Positions 1-11,584 of a DNA stretch of 64,000 bases are shown piece after piece; the stretch's first letter is position 1; every line of letters begins with the position of its first letter. Under the pieces are notes generated by a model that worked only from the letters and a program-made list of their open reading frames with translations, did no database searches and had not been told where the DNA came from. Source of the stretch: Viscum album (Eukaryota > Streptophyta > Magnoliopsida > Santalales > Viscaceae); NCBI GenBank assembly GCA_963277665.1, contig OY728125.1:1715618889-1715682888 (forward strand), in the 5' to 3' direction. The translations under genes and the position numbers were made by a program.

Positions 1-172
1 GACACATGCGAGTCTGGTCCCTGATTCATCGCAGTAAACTATGTACCCTACTCCCTCCTCTTGTAGTCTCAATATAGGTGCACTGGTCAATCTCTGTCTC
101 AGCTCCTCGAAGCTCTGCTGACATCTGTGTGACCACATGAAGGGTTGCCCCTTACTCCTTAATGTTCTATAA
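1..172 (-). pseudogene. TE1 RT/RNase H junction fragment
   Basis: The minus-strand frame reads QPFMWS, then FEELRQRLTSAPIL, then YIVYCDESG. This is the start of the gypsy RNase H domain, where the D of YCDES is the first catalytic acidic residue. The frame runs to the window edge without a stop. Upstream (towards 172) it reads LRSKG and then meets a stop. The expected FLGLAGYYRRF segment of RT is absent, so the RT body has been deleted or replaced. Family identity is firm, but the piece is a fragment. Confidence 0.8.
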
Positions 173-640
173 AGCTACAAATATTTCTCCTTTTCCAAAA
201 AGAGAAATATGGTCTCATCCCCTGGATAAACCACATTCCTTGCCTAATACAGTCAATCCTATCATGTTCAGTTAATTCATGCCATAGATGACGTTTTAAG
301 GCCTCGACGCAGCTACCAAGAGATCCAACCGTTACTCTCACCTCCAAGGGTTGAGTCACACTGTCGGAATCAGTGTGTGGTCACTAGGTCTCTCCCAGTA
401 AGAATCTCATAAGTGAGGGTCGAGTCAACAGTTTTTAACTGGTACCTATTAGTATTAACAAAAAAATACAAGAAATCAAATGTCACCATTGCAAGTGTCT
501 TTTATAACTTCAACTCAAAGTACAAGGACACAAGGTAAGAAAAACAATGAAGCTAGAGGAATTATGGTCAAGGGACTCTATGCCTGGAGCAAGTCCCACA
601 CTTGTCCACCCGCTTCCGGAGCTCCATGATCGTATGCTTC
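173..640. other. Unassigned stretch inside TE1 where RT and protease should be
   Basis: No RT, protease or integrase motif can be read here on either strand. A 66-codon minus-strand frame (159-359) has no family resemblance that I recognise. About 1.5-2 kb of coding sequence expected between the zinc knuckle and RNase H is missing, so this is probably a deletion scar with some foreign AT-rich filler (430-545). Confidence 0.4.
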
Positions 641-1716
641 AGCTACCTAAATTCGTGCTCTCCCCGGTGGTCGGGGTGGACCTCCTGGTGGTGGTGGTGG
701 TGGTAGAGCCTCAAAACTTCGTCCACCACCTGCCGCTTGACCAGCTTGTCGACCTTATCTGCCTGCTCCTTACAGACCACCACGGTCGAACCTCTACCTC
801 TGCCTGGGTGGTTCCTCAACCATCTGTTGCCCCTCTGCATGGCGGGTCGGGTAGTCACGAGCCAAGTGGCCCTGCCCGCCGCATGCATAGCACTGTCTTT
901 CACTCGTAAGACTGGTTCTGCTGCGTGTTCCCCGCACCTTCGAGCCAGTATCTTATGGTCGTCCTCCTGATGGTCGGGTCCGCTTGGACCTCTACGACAT
1001 CTATCTACTGTTGGCTACAGAATACTTCACTGTGTGCCGCCCTGTGGTAGGTCTCGCTGCTGATGTAGGCTCAGTAACAAATCTCCCAATGAGAAGGGCT
1101 CGCTCCAATACCCCTTCCTGTGTTGGAATGCTGAGGGACATCAGCGATTCCCTGATCTCATGCTCAATCCCTGCTCAAAGGTCCAGGCCAAGAAGAATGG
1201 GTCTCGTACCATGTCCGTCGAATAGTGTGAGAGATCGGTAAATCTCACCGAGTACTGGGCGACAGTCAGGCTGCCCTGCCGCAGCTGTAGAAGCTCCTGG
1301 ATGCGCACCGCACGGAGGTTGGTTGGGACGAACTCTGAGCGGAAGAGGCTCTCAAAGTCCGTCCAGAGGAGAGGTGCCTCGTCGTGCACCTAGAGCATCA
1401 AGCTCCACCATCTACCTACTGTCGCGTGCAGGGGGCTCACTATGAGGATCAACATGAGGTCTGCTGGTGTCCTCACTAACCTGAAAACTCATACAACTGC
1501 CTCCTGCAAATCCTTGGTTGCCTGAGGGTTCGTCTCCCCAAGGAACCTGGGCGGTCGCTGACACTGAAACTCATGAAGTGCACTAAGGCGACGTTCATCG
1601 TCCGTGGCTGGGGCTGGTAGCATCAGTGGCCCGGCAGGTAAAGGTATCGCTGGTGCCTCTGCTGTCAAAGGGCCCTGTACCGAGGCCTCGTCGCTCAGTG
1701 GGCTGTCCTCCCGCAC
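640..1716 (-). pseudogene. TE1 gag (capsid core and zinc knuckle), disrupted
   Basis: Gag is the structural, RNA-binding protein of the retrotransposon particle. The N-terminal part (1716-1489) ends in RPPRFLGETNPQA, the usual segment before the capsid core. The core (1389-1141) reads WTDFESLFRSEFVP, LRQGSLTVAQY and RFTDLSHYS, matching the plant gypsy retrotrans_gag family (usually WxxFxxxFxxxYFP, then LxQGxxSVxxY, then FxxLxxxxP). A zinc knuckle follows at 892-851. The pieces are separated by stops and frame changes, and the linker to about 640 is low-complexity, including a His run from a GGT repeat. It is not translatable as one protein. Confidence 0.8.
851..892 (-). other. TE1 gag zinc knuckle with last cysteine lost
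   Basis: The minus frame gives CYACGGQGHLARDY: Cys-X2-Cys-X4-His-X4 with Tyr where the fourth ligand (Cys) should be. A single base change (TGC to TAC) explains it. Metal binding would be lost. Confidence 0.8.
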
Positions 1717-2023
1717 AACGCTCAGAACCCTAGCTGGCTGTCATCATGGGGCCATCTGGAAAAGAAACAGGTGTGCCACGGTCAAACAGTATACCCGGTG
1801 AGCTGACACAAAGTAATCACAAATAAAACATGAAACACACATGCAATCAATGTTTTCATGCATTGAGTCGGAAATCAGAAGTCAGGGTCCTGGTGTATGG
1901 ATACGTCGGTCGCTGCACCAACACTGGACTCCCTGGACTGATAACCACACTCAATACCCTTAACATTATTACTTCACATAGAAGAAAGATCAAAGTCCAA
2001 TGTTTTTTGGTAGAACTGAACTC

Positions 2024-2034
2024 CTCTGATACCA
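2024..2034 (-). other. TE1 primer binding site (tRNA-iMet)
   Basis: CTCTGATACCA on the plus strand is the reverse complement of TGGTATCAGAG, complementary to the 3' end of plant initiator tRNA-Met. It lies four bases from the LTR edge at 2039, which fixes the element's orientation as minus. Confidence 0.85.
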
Positions 2035-2525
2035 ATTTGTCACGACCCGTCCTCGGGGCCCGTGTCGTGACTACCCCAAGCCCGCCTTCCATAGGCCAGG
2101 GTCTGTCGACTAGCCCCAAGGCATAATTCCCTGTAAAAAAAGGAAGGCATTGCCTTTGAATAGTAAACAAACATCACAAAGAAAGTATGAAGAAGTAAAC
2201 ACTAAGTAAAAACTGTGTACAACAGTAAGTGCGGAAAAGTAAGTGGGCCAGTATACAAACCCAAACTGAAAGTAAAGTTCAACTGGAAAGGGAGTATAAC
2301 AACTGAAAAGTAAAGCCACAATGTCAAGCCATCCACTGGTACTCACACATGAAGGGTAGGTACAGATATCCACCTCAGCTCCTCGGGTCCAGTCGTCTGC
2401 TTCGTGTACGTCCCGCCTAGTGGTCCACCTCCAGGTACCGACTGCTCCGCAAGCCTCAATCACGATCAGCGCTGTCTGTCGTCTGCAACCAACACAACGT
2501 AGTGAGGGCATAGCCCGTGCAGGGG

Positions 2526-2542
2526 TGAGTATAAGCTACTCA
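2526..2542 (-). promoter_or_regulatory. Conserved LTR hairpin (TE1 copy)
   Basis: TGAGTA TAAGC TACTCA forms a perfect 6-bp stem with a 5-nt loop. The same place in TE3, TE4, TE5 and TE7 LTRs has a TGAGC/GCTCA-type stem, always between CCTTACT or CCCTACT and CACCCC in the sense direction. Confidence 0.5.
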
Positions 2543-2878
2543 GTAGGGACCCCGAGACCCCCGAAGGTCTCCCAGAATCCACAAATGGTAATCCACAAAG
2601 GAAAGATACGATAATGAAGTAACATCTGATACTACTTAGGTATATGCCCACACATATACCTAAGTCATCAATTCCAGTTCGACTCCAACATCTGAGCCCA
2701 AGTTTGATCACATCTACACAGGATAACACAACACAATCCACAAAGGAAAGCAAGTCAATCATATCGAAGATAATGATTGAAATTCAAGATTCATCTCACA
2801 CAGGTATACTTCTTCGTAAGATGATAGAGATGATCAGATGTAGCCACTGATTCATCTAAGCCTTCAGACCCACACAGA

Positions 2879-3080
2879 ATCGATAGGTACTAACCCCCGC
2901 AATGAGCCACAAAGGATCGATAGGTAACTAACCCCCGCAATGACCCACACAAGATCGGACCCACACCGGATCTGTAGGCGCTAGCCCACATAGGACTGCT
3001 GAGCGCTGACCCACAAAGGATCTGACCCACATAGGATCGGTAGCACTGATCCACATAGGATCACTGAGTGCTGTAGTCAT
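2879..3080. repeat. Short degenerate tandem repeats in TE1 LTR
   Basis: Two near-identical units of about 38 bp (GATCGATAGGT..CTAACCCCCGCAATGA) are followed by four or five variants of CCACATAGGATC with spacing near 20-30 bp. Confidence 0.65.
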
Positions 3081-3269
3081 CGTCGTCGAATCCACGGAGG
3101 ATTTCTGTACAGTCGTCGCAGTCGCAGCCAGCTCTAGGGTACTCGCAAACAACAAGATCGTTCGGGAGGGTCTATTCCACGAGCTGAGGGGCTGATACAT
3201 CAACTGAAACATAGTCCAGAGTTGATGTATCCAAATGTTCTGTATCATCAACAGGAACTCAACGACACA

Positions 3270-3680
3270 GATGGCGCGTCAATCAGATGCTCGGTCTGAG
3301 AGTTATTGGCTTTTTCGTCCCAGGGGCCCGGTTGGTTTTTAAGTCAAAACCAACTTGACCATACTCCAACTGCATCCAAACCGTGAGCGGAGTAAGCCAA
3401 AAGGTCTGTCTCACTAAGAGGAACCCAACAAAGTCGATGACACGTCAATCGGACGTCCGGAGCTCAAGTTATTTGTGTTTTCGCTCTGAGGGCCCGGTTG
3501 GTTTCGTGCTCGAACCATCCCGGCCGAACCCAAAATACTCCAAAACCTTGAGAGTAAAATATCGAAACGAGCGTCTCGATCCAAGGATCCCATCACCGAT
3601 GACGGTGCGTCGATCGGAGGTCCGCATACCTAGTTATGGGAAAAAGACAGTAAGAGGTCCGGGAATAGGGGTTCGGGCCC
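3270..3680. repeat. Tandem repeat, about 164 bp period, three copies
   Basis: Unit starts lie at 3270, 3436 and 3598 (periods 166 and 162). Each begins GATGxC..GCGTCxATCxGA and continues into a GGGCCCGGTTGGTTT segment in copies 1 and 2. Copy 3 is partial and runs into the GC-rich block. The copies are clearly diverged by eye. Confidence 0.7.
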
Positions 3681-4230
3681 GGTCTGACCCGGCCCGATAC
3701 CCCCAGGGTCGGCCCAAACCGGGTCGAACCGACCCGGGTCTGGGTCCGGCCTGCTTGGGCGTGGCCCGGACCAACTAGCACGGCCCATCCTGGCCTGGGT
3801 GTGGCCCGGCCTGGTGGCTCGGACCGGCGCGCTGGTGCTGGCCAGGTGGCTCGGCCGAAACGGACGAGCATTAGGGAGTGCGGGGGGGCGCGCTGCCCCC
3901 TGCCTTTTTGTAACCGCAACCCCCATGTGGGGGGCCACTCTTGTCTGGCCAGCCGGGGGTCATAACCCCCGGCTCTTCCTCTGACGGCCAGCCCGCTCCG
4001 GCCGGTCGGCCGCTGCCACCATGGGACCAGCATGGGCCGGTCCCCCTGCTCTGACGCCGGTGGCGCGGAACCGGCCGCCGGTCCCCCTGCTCTGCCGCGG
4101 CCGAAGCCGCGGCCTTGGTCAGTCTGGAGTGGCGCGGCGGCGCGGTGCCCCGCTGTTGCGGCCCCGCTCTGGCCGCGGTGTTTTCGTGATCCTCCGGCGC
4201 GACTGGATGGCACTACGACCTTATTCAACT
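3660..4230. repeat. GC-rich low-complexity block in TE1 LTR
   Basis: Dense repetition of GGCCCGG, CCGGGTC and GGTCGGCC words, including a local duplication of CCGGTCCCCCTGCTCTG at about 4035 and 4079. Long apparent frames on both strands (3593-4405 minus, 4021-4380 plus) result from high GC content and carry no domain. Confidence 0.6.
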
Positions 4231-5249
4231 TCATCAGCACGGCGCGACGGCGCCGCGCATCCTTGCCGCATGATACCACACGGTGTGATGGCACTGCATC
4301 ACTTTCCTTCAAACCGCAATAATACAAGAATAAGGGAGGAGGGTCGTCCGTGTATGTGCGGTCTGGCCCCCTCCTGTTAATCGATAGCAGGCGGCAACGA
4401 TTCATGAAGTACGGAAATAGAAGTATTCATGAATAAAAAAAATCCCCTACCTCAAGCGTTGTTAAACGAAGGCTCATCACGGAAATGAACGTCACAGAAG
4501 AAGACGTCTCCGAAGGAGGATCGTCACGTCATGGAGAAAAGATTCGTCAGCATCACGTCGTCGATCTTCGAGGATCTGGCCTTCTTCGTCGGAGATCGGT
4601 GCGTTCTTCGTGTTCTTCGACGAAGAAGATGAAGATCTTCAAGACTTATCTTTTTCTCCCAAAGACTCAACACAACAATCCCAACCACGAAATAAAATAA
4701 GTTCTTCACTTATTTTATTATCATTACTTAAGTTTTAAAAATAAAAAATTGAATTAAACCAGTTAATTAATAGTTGTCATTAAAAAGAGGTTAAGGGGGG
4801 TTCGGGAAAATGAAGGGGTGGGGTTTATGAAGGCCCCACCTCCCTCATAACCTCTCTTGGGTGGTTACCGAACTTCCACCCAAAAAGTTTTAACTACATA
4901 GTAAAAATAAAAATTGTAGCTCAATTTTTATTTTAACTTCCACAATTGTTAACAACTTCTCCCGTGTAAACGCAACTCTGGAAAAGGTGTTCCTAAGAAA
5001 TTATCGGCACTGCGGTTCCATCTCTGCCCTCGGAATTCGATTCTGAGCAAAGTTAGGAAATCCCGCTCGTTCGTTCACTTAACATACCCGATCTAAACTT
5101 CGGATAAAAATTCCTGGCACACCAGGCCTCGGAATCAAGTGCCGTCAGAAACGCGTTCTTGTAAAATCCCAAAGAAAATTAAGAAAAAATTTCCCATTAA
5201 TTTTGCGGGTCTTTAAAACCACCTACCATAGATTGGTATTCTAATCCTT

Positions 5250-6027
5250 ATCCCCTGTTATCCAATAATCTAGGATAGAATAAAAGAAATTGAGTAAAAA
5301 AAATTCCCTAAAAATAAGTCACATTAGTTCACAAGAAAATAACTTCACCGACCAGAAGATAACTGATGATTGTTGAATGAAGAATTAATATCATACTAAT
5401 GGATCTCCAATTAAATTGATGACAAGTGATTTGGAGTCTGTTTGGAGATGATATCTCATTGACTATCTTTATATAGAAGGAAGAATCCAACTGGAGGTGG
5501 TCCTGTTGTGCATGGATAAAGAAAGAGAATAGGGGAGGAGTTAAATAGAATAAATGGGAAAATCATAATTTCCACCATTTTTAAGGGTCGCATGGTTCGG
5601 TCACATGGTTCTCCAAACCATGGGATAACTATGCGATATCCACTACCCCATGAAATCCCTCACATGTGCTAGGAGCACAGTTTGACTAATCTTCTATAGC
5701 ACGTGAAAAAACCCCTCTACAAAGAGGATTGTGGCACATGGAAAATTGTTCATCCTAAGGGGCTTGGTTAGAAAAAAAATGTTTTCCCCCGACAAAGAAC
5801 TAAACCACCCTGTATGGATTAATCAAACCACAGAGATAGGGCTGCACATAATCTACTAATAGCGTGACTGACTTATTTTCTCTAAAATCCAGGGATCTGG
5901 GTTTGAAGATGCCTCAGATACCCCCAAAACTCATGTGACCTCATTTGGAACTTCGATTAGTATACAAATATGGTATTAAAGGGAAATTAAATGGTTCCAT
6001 ACCTTGAATAAAAGATTTATTCTTATA
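5250..6027 (-). repeat. TE2 3' LTR (left), 5' part displaced or missing
   Basis: Matches 13610-14385 of the right LTR through ACTGATTGTT, GAGTCTG, the TATA-like CTTTATATAGAAGG region and the final TTGAATAAAA..TTCTTATA. The end is at 6027, immediately followed by a polypurine tract on the minus strand. Confidence 0.65.
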
Positions 6028-6045
6028 ATATTCCACCCTTATAGA
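6028..6045 (-). other. TE2 polypurine tract
   Basis: ATATTCCACCCTTATAG, whose reverse complement is a purine-rich TAAGGGTGGAAT run abutting the LTR. It primes plus-strand DNA synthesis in LTR retroelements. Confidence 0.6.
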
Positions 6046-6059
6046 AAATTTATCTTGAG

Positions 6060-8900
6060 TTTCCCTTCCATGTGTGGTAAAATATCATTAAAGAATAACT
6101 CTAGCCACTATGCTTGTACGTTGGCCTCTGGCTTCCACATTTCATTCTGTAAACAACCATGATGCCATATCACCCAAACATAAGGGACCGACCTGCCTCA
6201 AAGAACCTTCACACCCAATCAAAAATTGATATATAGTGCTTCTAAATGGATTCACCAATCCAATTCAAACTCACCAAGAAGATGAATATGGGACAGATAT
6301 GAATGATATCAGTGAAGTTGAGATACATGGAGTATGTTTTGAAATTCTTAGTATGTATAAAGTAACTTCAACTGATAGTATATTATCCTTACTCTCTATA
6401 TAATGTCAATGGGATGATAAAACAAGCTAATAACGTCACTTGTTTATGAATATGTTTGTGACCCCATCTAAGCGAAACACATTAGAAACCCTGACTCCAC
6501 AACTCTAACTCTGGTGGGTGATGACAACGATTGATGTATGATTTCTTCCTAGAATGAGCTGTAGACACCCACTTCATAATAATATGAACACACTCTGAGG
6601 TCTCCTACAAGAAATTATGACCCAGTAATACTACCTCTCCTTCTTCTAACCAGCATTGGGGTTAATGGTATGACATACTTTATAGGTCCTTATAAGGATC
6701 TATATTTATGGGTTTCTAAAATATCTTATTGAAAGTGAAATCATTGAGAGGTAAGTGTTTCTAACAAGAACCTACGAATTCAAGGACATATTCTTAGATA
6801 ACATTCTCCAGTACCTATATCATATACTCAGACAAGCACTCGATCAATGGGTGATAGGTTGTACTCCACAGTAACTATGAACCTAATTCCCTATGCAACC
6901 CTTGACAAAACCTCATTGTGAAATGAGAATCTGTGTTCAATAAGATAGACCATAGAACTCCATAGAGGTATATTATCTCCTAAATGTATATCCTCCCACC
7001 CTCATCCACTAAAAGGCCTCTTGAATAGGAAAGGAATGGACATAATTTGTCTTTATATCTATGACCACCATATAGAGTCCCTACACCGATGTGATCTCGA
7101 AAATCCCATCATGAAATCCATAGGGATTTCATTCAGCTTCCACTCAGGTATAGGTAATATATATAAAAGTCCCATTGGTCACTGGGGTTCTACCTTCACT
7201 TACTAAAAGGTTGAACAATGAGTAAAAAACCCAACTATATCCCATTTCATCCCCAACCACAAATATTAGCTCTACATATAATTATACATATTTTTTTGAC
7301 CAATAATTAATTCCCATATAGATGCATGAGAAACTCACATCAACTCCTATTAAACATATGTGGAAGCCCATATGCATCCATGGACACACAATATCTCATT
7401 ATCATGAATGACCTAACTAGGTGGCATGTCACCACCTTCAATGTTATCCCATAGGATTATACCCTCATAATATGATAGCCACCCAATATTAACTATCTCC
7501 AAAAATGAATAGGTCACTGATAAAAATGAAAATATACATTTTCCATGAACGTTATGAAACTCAAATTACATATCAAAAAGTAGGGCCATAAGCTACCACT
7601 CTCTATTGGCCTCTTGAATTGCATGACTCTGAGTCTTCCTTATAATAGCATCAACAAATGAATTACCCCTTCTAGACATATAAGAAATCTCAAAGGAAAT
7701 ATACTATAGGTATTCAACACATAATTTTTTCCTATTATTCAATTCATTCTGTGTAAATATATACTTGAGGATTTTGTGGCATGTATAAGCCCAAAATTCT
7801 CTCCCACTAAGTAATGCCTCTAATAAAAAAAGGTCTGAAAAATATCAAATAACTCTACATTATGCTTCGGGTAGTTCTTCTCATGTGGCCTTAGCTAACA
7901 AGACTCGTATTCCATGTCCTACTCCTGGTATATCAGAACATATCGTAGACTGATTCCTAACATATCATAATTAACTATATAGCTTTTGAGAAACATTGGA
8001 AGAATCTAGATTGACACTGAATCTAGTCTCCATTTCAACTGATAAAAGGCTCTCTCAAAGTTTTCTAACCTTGTGAACTTCAATACCTTTTTATACTAGC
8101 ATGTTAGAGGTTTTTCTATGCATGAAAATTCCTAAATGAATCACATATAGTAACTGGATATCCCCATGAAGCTCCACATATCAATGGGGTTATTAGGTTT
8201 ATCCCAAGAAACTATAACTCTCACCATCCTTGGGTAAACATTATCTATGTTATTATATTACCTAGGAAGTGAAATTTAAATATCCAAAACTTTCACTTTG
8301 TGAGATTAGAATATAACTGATTCTATATTAGTGCATTCAATATTATATCAACATATCTAACATGGTCAGGCCGAGTGTGAGAACACACAAAGATATAATC
8401 CATGAGGACCACCAAAAAATAATCTTAATATGGGTGGAAAACTCAAATCATCATTTCCATGGAATCTGATGGACCATTCTTGAGATCGAATGACATGACT
8501 AAATACTCATACAAGACATATCTATTTTAGAATATTGTACTTGGTATATATGATGGTCTAATACACACTTGATGGGAACACAACGTTGAATCAATCTTAT
8601 AGAAAACCCTTAATCCCAAGATTTGGTCAAATAGGTCATCTATAAAAATAAATGGATATCATTTTTTAATCGTAAGAAGGTTTAACTGACAGTAATTCAT
8701 GAAAATCCTAAGGGTACTATCCACCTTGTTGGAGAAATAAACCAGTGAACCTTATTGCAAATAATTGGGTCATATAAACCCATTAGCTTTAAAATCCTCT
8801 AGATGATTATTGAGCTCCTAAAACATTGTAGTATCCATACTCTATGAAGTATTGGATACAAGTACTTCTCCTTGAACAAGCCTGATATAAAACTCTACCT
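6060..8900 (-). pseudogene. TE2 pol: RT, RNase H and integrase remnants
   Basis: Decayed but recognisable in gypsy order on the minus strand. RT: ELNNHLEDFKANGFI near 8800, YEYLVMSF near 8510, and the catalytic region at 8424-8377 as FLVVLMDYIFVCS, where FIDD of functional relatives has become LMDY (one Asp lost). RNase H: LRPHEKNYPKHNVEL at 7892-7840. Integrase: LPIPEW..PMDFMMGFSRSHR at 7180-7067, TDSHFTMRFCQGLHRELGS at about 6945-6889, then ECVLEFVGSC near 6790. Stops and frame changes occur every few dozen codons, so no enzyme can be made. The lineage resembles TE5. Confidence 0.75.
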
Positions 8901-9749
8901 CTCTCTTAGGATATAGTCCTAAAAATTCATCTGGGAAGACATCCCTAAAACAATCTAAAACTGGTTGAAAAAATTATTGAATCATTTCTTAATCATCCAA
9001 ATATAATCTTTTAATTGGGTATATCATCCCACCCATCGCATGATTCTTAGGTCCATCCCATCTTGGCTACTCATTCCATTAACCTTTATGAATAAAACCC
9101 CCATGCCCTCGTGATGTGAAATTCACTCTAAATCGATAGAAATAATTGAATGAATGACATGGAACCAATATTTGATCATGATAATGATGTAAAATACAAT
9201 CATCTTGAGGAAAAAGATTTCCCACATGAATTGACAACCACCTATCTCGAGGGGCACTCCATGCACTAACATACACTTTCTGATGGAATTCCAAAGGAAT
9301 TATCAAGTTTCATCAAGCCATTGGAAAACAAATCATCAACCCCAAGGATCTCCAAAATAGGTACATAAATGAAATAATGGGAATAACCTGTATTAAACAG
9401 AGAACATGCTTATGTAGAGGCTACTAGAATAGTACTATATACTGTAGAAGTTATGAAGCTTTTCTCCTCTAGTATCAGCTGAAATGTGTACATCTAACCT
9501 GATTCACAACCTTGAGGTATATCATAGAAACCCTAAGTATATCCACTCTGTTAGCATTTTATGTATGGTGTTTGGATAGATTTTCCATGAACACTACCTC
9601 ATCCTGATCAGCCGATCATACTATAACTCCCTTCTTGACGAGAAGCTACTGACATCACTTTTGATTGTGGAGCTAGTGTAGATCTTCCCTTACTGGCTAC
9701 TAGATAAAAAGATCTATAAAAGTGTTGAATATGACCCATATTTCTATAA

Positions 9750-10420
9750 GACTGACATTTGATTGGGTTCTAGTTAGACTTGTGGTTTTTTATCTCATAT
9801 TACCACACTGATAGCACCTCACCTAGCAACCTGAGTGCACACCATAGAGACTGATATTACCACATGAAAACACCAAATGGAACTTCCTACTATTTTTCAA
9901 TGATGTTCTAAATATGAGCACTAAAACAACCTAGCTTTCACCCCCAATCCTCTATTAGGTTACTCTTAGTGATTCAGTCCCACTTCACATTAATATATAT
10001 GATGGTAAGATAAAAAAATCACCTTAGATCATATGTCATACCTGATACCATCATCAAATTCCATAGCTTTGGATAACTCATCACCCAATAGAATTTTGGA
10101 AAAGTGCAGGAGCCTCATAAAATGGGAGTAATAGTCCATGACTGATAATGCATCCTTATCCATGTGAATAAACTCTCTATATCTATCGGCCCTCGACATC
10201 TCAAGATTGAAATAACCATCGGAGGTTGTTTGAAAATCCCTCCAAGACATATCACAATGATGATCCATATATGTAATAATGTCCGACCATTTCATGGTAG
10301 AATTTCAAATCATATTCAAAGAGATATTCTCTCACTTCTCAGTAGGTGTTTCAAGATTCCCAAAATAGACAACATTGAATCTAGCCTTGACACTATATTA
10401 TGTGGACCACCATAAACTAA
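9750..10420 (-). pseudogene. TE2 gag remnant
   Basis: An 88-codon minus frame (10295-10029) reads MSWRDFQTTSDGYFN, AEx-like REFIHMDKDALSVMDYYSHF and ELSKAMEFDDGIRYDI. It lines up with the plant gypsy capsid core (MTWxxFxxxFxxxYFP, EFxxLxQGxxSVxxYxxxF, FxxGLRxxI). A CYQCG half-knuckle can be read near 9800. Protease is expected at 9.0-9.7 kb but I could not identify it. Confidence 0.7.
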
Positions 10421-11570
10421 AAATGTGGGTAGATTATACAACTAAAACACATGTGTCAACTCTTCCATATTCAGGCCAGGTCACGGGGCTCCGAGAATAG
10501 TCTGCATTAAGTGTTGGAATCCCTATTGAAATAGGGACTCGATGCCCATATCAGGTACAAATAGAAGCACCACAAGTAACAGTACTGGAGGTTCTACTTG
10601 TGGTCGAGGGCCCATCGCCTATTGATCATGGTCATTTACACTCTCCAGACATATGTCTCAAAGATTTCATAGTGGCATGTCTCTAAAATTACCAAACACA
10701 GACCTCAATACAAGATTTAATAAATGCTATAATCACATATATAAGAATAGGATAGGTACAATCCTCCATACATAAGAGTCAAAACCCTCTTCCTGCTCTC
10801 AAAGATAGGTCTGGGTAATATATAGATCATAAATTTTGTAAGGTACATTGACTAATACCCACTAATAAGGTCGGGTTAGGGTCAAGTTATCTGCTTACAA
10901 GTCTTAATTCTTGGTGTACAGAGTTTCAATTGCAAGTTATTGAGGAAAATCCCATTTAATTTTCACTTGTAATATCCATTTAATGATGGATATTTCATTT
11001 TATAATTCAATTTCATTTAAGTATTTACTCATTCATATATGAAATATTTAAAATGGTAGAATTATATAGATCACCATTTATAATTTATGTGGGACCATTC
11101 ACACTATAAATTGAAACATGGCATACATTCAATCACAAAAAAAAAATATTTGTCCAATCCTGGAAATAAAAGTTTTCAAAATCTCATATACATTACAATA
11201 AAGGAACCAAAACATGCTACAAGAAATGCACATAGTAATATAAAAATTGAAACACACATTCATGTTATATAATTCCTTATGTGCATTTAATGATGCATGA
11301 TGCAATACTTTCTTTCCATATAGGAAAATTATAAAAATCCATCATCAAAAAGAAAATCAAACATCAATTTCATCGTAAAATAGTGATGTCAAGACAATTG
11401 TAAAAAGAACATTCCATAACAACAAGTACCATCCTAGGAAATTGGTATTTTCACTATATGTGGGTTAGCTACTCCCAGGCACAAGTTCATGTCCAAATCA
11501 AAAAAACATCATATTTCTTATTTCTACCATCTTAATTAGTATGTAAATGATATGGAATGAAAATAAACAC
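10421..11570. other. TE2 leader between gag and primer binding site; no gene
   Basis: AT-rich sequence with no coding signal. It corresponds to the untranslated leader and a decayed gag N-terminus. Confidence 0.5.
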
Positions 11571-11581
11571 CTCTGATACCA
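11571..11581 (-). other. TE2 primer binding site (tRNA-iMet)
   Basis: CTCTGATACCA, the same 11 bases as the TE1 site, three bases before the LTR edge at 11585. Confidence 0.85.
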
Positions 11582-11584
11582 CAT

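Larger units (their letters stand above)
1..5250 (-). mobile_element. TE1: Ty3/gypsy LTR retrotransposon, left-truncated by the window
   Basis: Read on the minus strand, the order from right to left is LTR, primer binding site, gag N-terminus, gag core, zinc knuckle and RNase H, which is the gypsy order. The primer binding site (2024-2034) abuts an LTR beginning TGTCACGACCCG at 2039. The other LTR and the integrase lie left of the window. The element is much richer in CpG than its neighbours, so it is either younger or less methylated. Coding capacity is broken: most of RT and protease are missing between the RNase H piece and gag. The right boundary is not fixed. Similarity to the TE2 LTR is clear from about 5,250 rightwards, so TE1 should end near there, but I could not find its terminal CA or target duplication. 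Confidence 0.75.
2039..5250 (-). repeat. TE1 5' LTR (right-hand LTR on the plus strand)
   Basis: The LTR begins TGTCACGACCCG directly after the primer binding site. It is about 3.2 kb, GC-rich in the middle, and contains a hairpin at 2526-2542, short tandem repeats at 2879-3080, a roughly 164-bp tandem repeat at 3270-3680, and a CCGG/GGGTC-rich low-complexity block at 3660-4230. The apparent 270-codon minus frame at 3593-4405 is Arg/Gly/Pro-rich LTR sequence and not a gene. The right end is uncertain by at least 100 bases. Confidence 0.65.

Noticed and set aside
159..359. 66-codon minus-strand frame between TE1 RNase H and gag as a coding exon
   Set aside because: Does not match RT, protease or any host family that I recognise, and it sits in a deletion scar.
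3593..4405. Long minus-strand open frame of 270 codons
   Set aside because: It lies in the GC-rich repeat block of the TE1 LTR, is Arg/Gly/Pro-rich, has competing open frames on the other strand and shows no domain. High GC alone explains it.
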